This document shows, one piece after another, positions 61,876-64,000 of a stretch of DNA of 64,000 nucleotides. A program made the translations under genes and the position numbers. The notes under the pieces were generated by a model. It was not told the origin of the DNA. It saw nothing but the letters and a program-made list of their open reading frames with translations, and did no database searches. The DNA lies in NCBI RefSeq assembly GCF_017745215.1, contig NZ_JAGHZV010000009.1, positions 1-64,000 on the forward strand. The letters run 5' to 3'. Numbering within the stretch: position 1 is the first letter of the stretch; each line of letters begins with the position of its first letter. This DNA comes from Sphingomonas sp. Lineage in GTDB: Bacteria; Pseudomonadota; Alphaproteobacteria; Sphingomonadales; Sphingomonadaceae.

Positions 61876-62274
61876 GTGCCCGTCCTCTCGTCCCAGGCCC
61901 TGGTCTATCTGCTGGTCGTCGGCGCCGTCGGCGGCTGGCTGATGACGCGCGGGATCAAGGTGCGCGGCGCCGCGAGCTGGATCGTCGTCACCGCGCCGGT
62001 GACCGCAGTGCTCTTCGGCCTGCCGACCGCGGCGGTCTTCGCGCTCGCCGAAGCGCCGGCGACGGCAGCGATCCTCGGATGGGCCGGACCCGTCCGCGCG
62101 CTCGTGCCCGCCGCGCTCGCCGGCGCCGCCCTGCCCCACCTACTCGCCATCCGCCGGCGCACCGCCGCGCGCCGCGATCTGCCGGCGATCCTGGTGCTCA
62201 AGTCGCTGGTCGGCGCGGCGGCCTGCTCCATGCCCGCATTGGTCTGGATCGCGAGCGCCTGGCTCGCGGGCTGA
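61876..62274 (+). CDS. Small unknown membrane protein after flhB
   Basis: A 132-aa protein starting at GTG 61876, with hydrophobic segments at about 5-22, 33-58, 67-88 and 108-130. I do not recognise the family. It starts 35 bases after flhB in the same direction and is convergent with the fliX-like gene, whose stop is two bases away. Codon use is like that of the neighbours. It may belong to the export-gate operon or be an independent membrane protein. Confidence 0.6.
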   Translation: MPVLSSQALVYLLVVGAVGGWLMTRGIKVRGAASWIVVTAPVTAVLFGLPTAAVFALAEAPATAAILGWAGPVRALVPAALAGAALPHLLAIRRRTAARRDLPAILVLKSLVGAAACSMPALVWIASAWLAG

Positions 62275-62276
62275 CC

Positions 62277-62711
62277 TCAGGCCTGGATGTCGTACTTCGC
62301 CAGCTCGACCCGCACGCGCAGGTCGATGTCCGACATGAGCTGGGCGAGCTGCGGATCGTCGGTGAGCTCGAAGTTCGCCGACCATTCGGCGATCTCGCGC
62401 AGCCGCTCCACCGGCGCGGTGCCGGTGAGCAGCTCGGTGTGGAGCTTCTCGAGTGCGTCGACGCCGCGTTCGGCCTGCTTCATCACCCGCCGGCGCTGCT
62501 CGACCGCGGGGTCCGCGGCCGCAAGCGTCACGAGCATCTGCACCGAAGTGGCGGGACCGGCCTGCGACACCGCCTGGGGGCCGTTGGGATGCGCGGCAGC
62601 GGCCGCCGCCTCGGTGGCGGCAGTCTGCATTTTCCCGAAGCTGTCCAGCACCTTGGGCAGCGCGCCCATCAGGGTGCGAGCCATCATCGGTGTGATGTTG
62701 TCTACACGCAC
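62277..62711 (-). CDS. FliX-like flagellar assembly regulator
   Basis: A 144-aa protein. The C-terminal half matches the FliX pattern of Caulobacter: VEQRRRVMKQAERGVDALEKLHTELLTGTAPVERLREI ... DDPQLAQLMSDIDLRVRVELAKYDIQA. FliX couples early basal-body assembly to activity of the sigma-54 activator FlbD. The N-terminal half is Ala-rich and diverged. The start is GTG 62711 with GAGAGG eight bases upstream. Divergence from flgI, as for fliX in Caulobacter, supports the call. Confidence 0.78.
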   Translation of the reverse strand: MRVDNITPMMARTLMGALPKVLDSFGKMQTAATEAAAAAAHPNGPQAVSQAGPATSVQMLVTLAAADPAVEQRRRVMKQAERGVDALEKLHTELLTGTAPVERLREIAEWSANFELTDDPQLAQLMSDIDLRVRVELAKYDIQA

Positions 62712-62749
62712 TAAAACGGCCTCTCCGCGACGCGGTGGTCCCTAATCAT

Positions 62750-62757
62750 TCTATAAG
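62750..62757 (+). promoter_or_regulatory. TCTATAAG -10-like box of flgI
   Basis: Lies 37 bases before the flgI ATG; it differs by one base from the CCTATAAG box of other flagellar units here. Confidence 0.45.
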
Positions 62758-62794
62758 AGAGGAAAGGCGCCTTTTCCACTTTGCGAGGGGAATT

Positions 62795-63898
62795 ATGTTG
62801 CGATCGTGGGCCTTGGTGCTGCTGGCCATGCTGGGTGCGATGAGCGCGCCCGCGGCCGCGCAGACCACGCGGATCAAGGATATCGTCGACGTCGAGAACG
62901 TCCGCGAGAACCAGCTCGTCGGCTACGGCCTCGTCGTCGGCCTCGCCGGCACGGGCGACCGCATCCGCAACGTCCCCTTCACCGAGGAATCGATGCAGGC
63001 GATGCTCGAGCGCATGGGCGTCAACACGCGCGGCACCCAGATGAAGACGCAGAACGTCGCCGCCGTCTCGATCACTGCGACGATGCCGGCCTTCGCCCGC
63101 TCGGGCTCGAAGATCGACGTCCAGGTCTCCGCCCTCGGCGACGCGACCAGCCTCCAGGGCGGCACGCTGATCGCGTCGTCGCTGCGCGCGATGGACGGCG
63201 AGATCTACGCCGTGGCGCAGGGCCCGGTCGCCGTCTCGGGCTTCAAGGGCCAGGGCCAGGCCGCCAGCGTGAGCCGCGGCGTCACCACATCGGCGCGCAT
63301 CGCCGGCGGCGCGATCATCGAGCGCGAGGTTCCCTTCGCGCTCGGCCAGTCGACCAGCCTGAAGCTCGCGCTGCGCAACCCCGATTTCGCCACCGCCGAC
63401 CGGATTGCGCGCGTGATCAACGGCAAATTCCCCGGCGCTGCCGAGATGCTCGATCCCGCGACCGTGCAGCTCCGGGTCCCCAACGGCCTGCAGACCTCGA
63501 TCATCGACCTGGTGACCAAGGTCGAGACCCTCGAAGTCTCGGTCGACCAGGCGGCGCGCGTCGTCGTCAACGAAGCCTCGGGCACCGTGGTGATGAACAG
63601 CGAGGTCCGCATCTCGCCCGTCGCCATCGCCCAGGGCGGCCTCACCATCACCGTCTCCGAGAGCCCGCAGGTCTCGCAGCCCAACGCGCTGTCGAACGGC
63701 ACGACCCAGGTGGTGCCGCGCACCCAGGTGGGCGTGGACGACGGCGGCGGCGCTTCGCTCGCGATCGTCAACGGTGCCTCGCTCAAGGACCTGGTGAGCG
63801 GGCTCAACACGCTGGGCGTCTCGCCGCGCGACCTCATCACCATCCTCCAGGCGATGAAGACCGCGGGCGCGCTCCAGGCCGAGATCGAGGTGCAGTGA
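62795..63898 (+). CDS. flgI: Flagellar P-ring protein FlgI
   Basis: A 367-aa precursor with a signal peptide (MLRSWALVLLAMLGAMSAPAAAQ). TRIKDIVDVENVRENQLVGYGLVVGLAGTGD, NVAAVSITATMPAFARSGSKIDV, the GGTLIASSLRAMDGEIYAVAQGPVAVSGF block and the C-terminal LKDLVSGLNTLGVSPRDLITILQAMKTAGALQAEIEV are FlgI signatures. It forms the periplasmic P ring around the rod. ATG 62795 has GAGGGG four bases upstream; an earlier ATG in frame is not used. Confidence 0.97.
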   Translation: MLRSWALVLLAMLGAMSAPAAAQTTRIKDIVDVENVRENQLVGYGLVVGLAGTGDRIRNVPFTEESMQAMLERMGVNTRGTQMKTQNVAAVSITATMPAFARSGSKIDVQVSALGDATSLQGGTLIASSLRAMDGEIYAVAQGPVAVSGFKGQGQAASVSRGVTTSARIAGGAIIEREVPFALGQSTSLKLALRNPDFATADRIARVINGKFPGAAEMLDPATVQLRVPNGLQTSIIDLVTKVETLEVSVDQAARVVVNEASGTVVMNSEVRISPVAIAQGGLTITVSESPQVSQPNALSNGTTQVVPRTQVGVDDGGGASLAIVNGASLKDLVSGLNTLGVSPRDLITILQAMKTAGALQAEIEVQ

Positions 63899-64000
63899 TG
63901 GCCGATAGCAGCCCCCTTTCCTCGCTCCCCGTGTCGGTGACCGCGCCGGCGCCGAAGATGCCGAAGGTCGATCCCAAGTCGGCCGACACCGCCAAGCAGT
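63898..64000 (+). CDS. flgJ: Probable FlgJ (rod-binding protein), start only
   Basis: The first 34 codons are in the window. ATG 63898 shares one base with the flgI stop (TGATG). The visible part is Ser/Pro/Lys-rich and not diagnostic. In alphaproteobacteria flgJ usually follows flgI, so the call rests on position. Confidence 0.5.
   Translation, partial: MADSSPLSSLPVSVTAPAPKMPKVDPKSADTAKQ

Overview
The window is high-GC DNA typical of an aerobic, flagellated alphaproteobacterium of the Sphingomonas group. The pointers are: a TonB-receptor-centred carbohydrate locus, flaF and a fliX-like gene, a che operon in the gene order known from rhizobia, a ManD with the Novosphingobium-type residues, and dispersed 80-bp inverted-repeat elements built on GTCATCCCGGCGAAAGCC. 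No tRNA, rRNA, CRISPR, phage or transposase gene was seen. Assignments rest on reading the sequence and on family knowledge; no database search was run.

Region 1 (1-8.4 kb) is a glucuronoxylan utilisation locus. A leftward unit (GH67 alpha-glucuronidase, GH43 beta-xylosidase/arabinofuranosidase, GH9 glucanase) faces away from a rightward pair (mannonate dehydratase ManD, GH10 xylanase). A xyl-box-like palindrome lies between them. Together these enzymes cut the xylan backbone, remove methylglucuronate, release xylose and feed glucuronate carbon towards KDG.

Region 2 (8.4-20.6 kb) is the most unusual part. A leftward, translationally coupled operon encodes four flavin-dependent tryptophan-halogenase paralogues and a JmjC-like cupin. 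It is divergent from a large TonB-dependent receptor followed by a second JmjC-like cupin. One halogenase paralogue has lost the catalytic lysine and two further signature motifs. Two near-identical operator-like sites lie at the two ends of the 467-bp divergent region and resemble the xyl-box of region 1.

Region 3 (20.6-23.1 kb) has a P-loop kinase with an apparently gutted phosphotransferase domain, a PfkB sugar kinase, a complex inverted-repeat cluster and an ArsR regulator. Region 4 (23.1-30.9 kb) is a complete five-step histidine degradation locus (hutC, hutF / hutI, hutH, hutG, hutU) interrupted by several 80-bp repeats.

Region 5 (30.9-39.8 kb) is regulatory: an AraC protein, a rhodanese-like protein lacking its cysteine, a LytS-like remnant, an intact LytS/LytTR pair, a PadR protein, an unknown 315-aa protein, a secreted cyclophilin and a PAS kinase/receiver pair. 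Four promoters here carry related palindromes around TGCGAATAGCA.

Region 6 (39.8-64 kb) is motility and chemotaxis: two MCPs, flaF, a HAD/methyltransferase pair, then motA-STAS-cheY-cheA-cheW-cheR-cheB-cheY-cheD-cheT-like-motB-fliL, a tandem PilZ protein, fliN-fliO-fliP leftward, flgC-fliE-fliQ-fliR-flhB rightward, a fliX-like gene, flgI and the start of a probable flgJ. Most first genes of these units share a CCTATAAG box 24-105 bases before the start codon.
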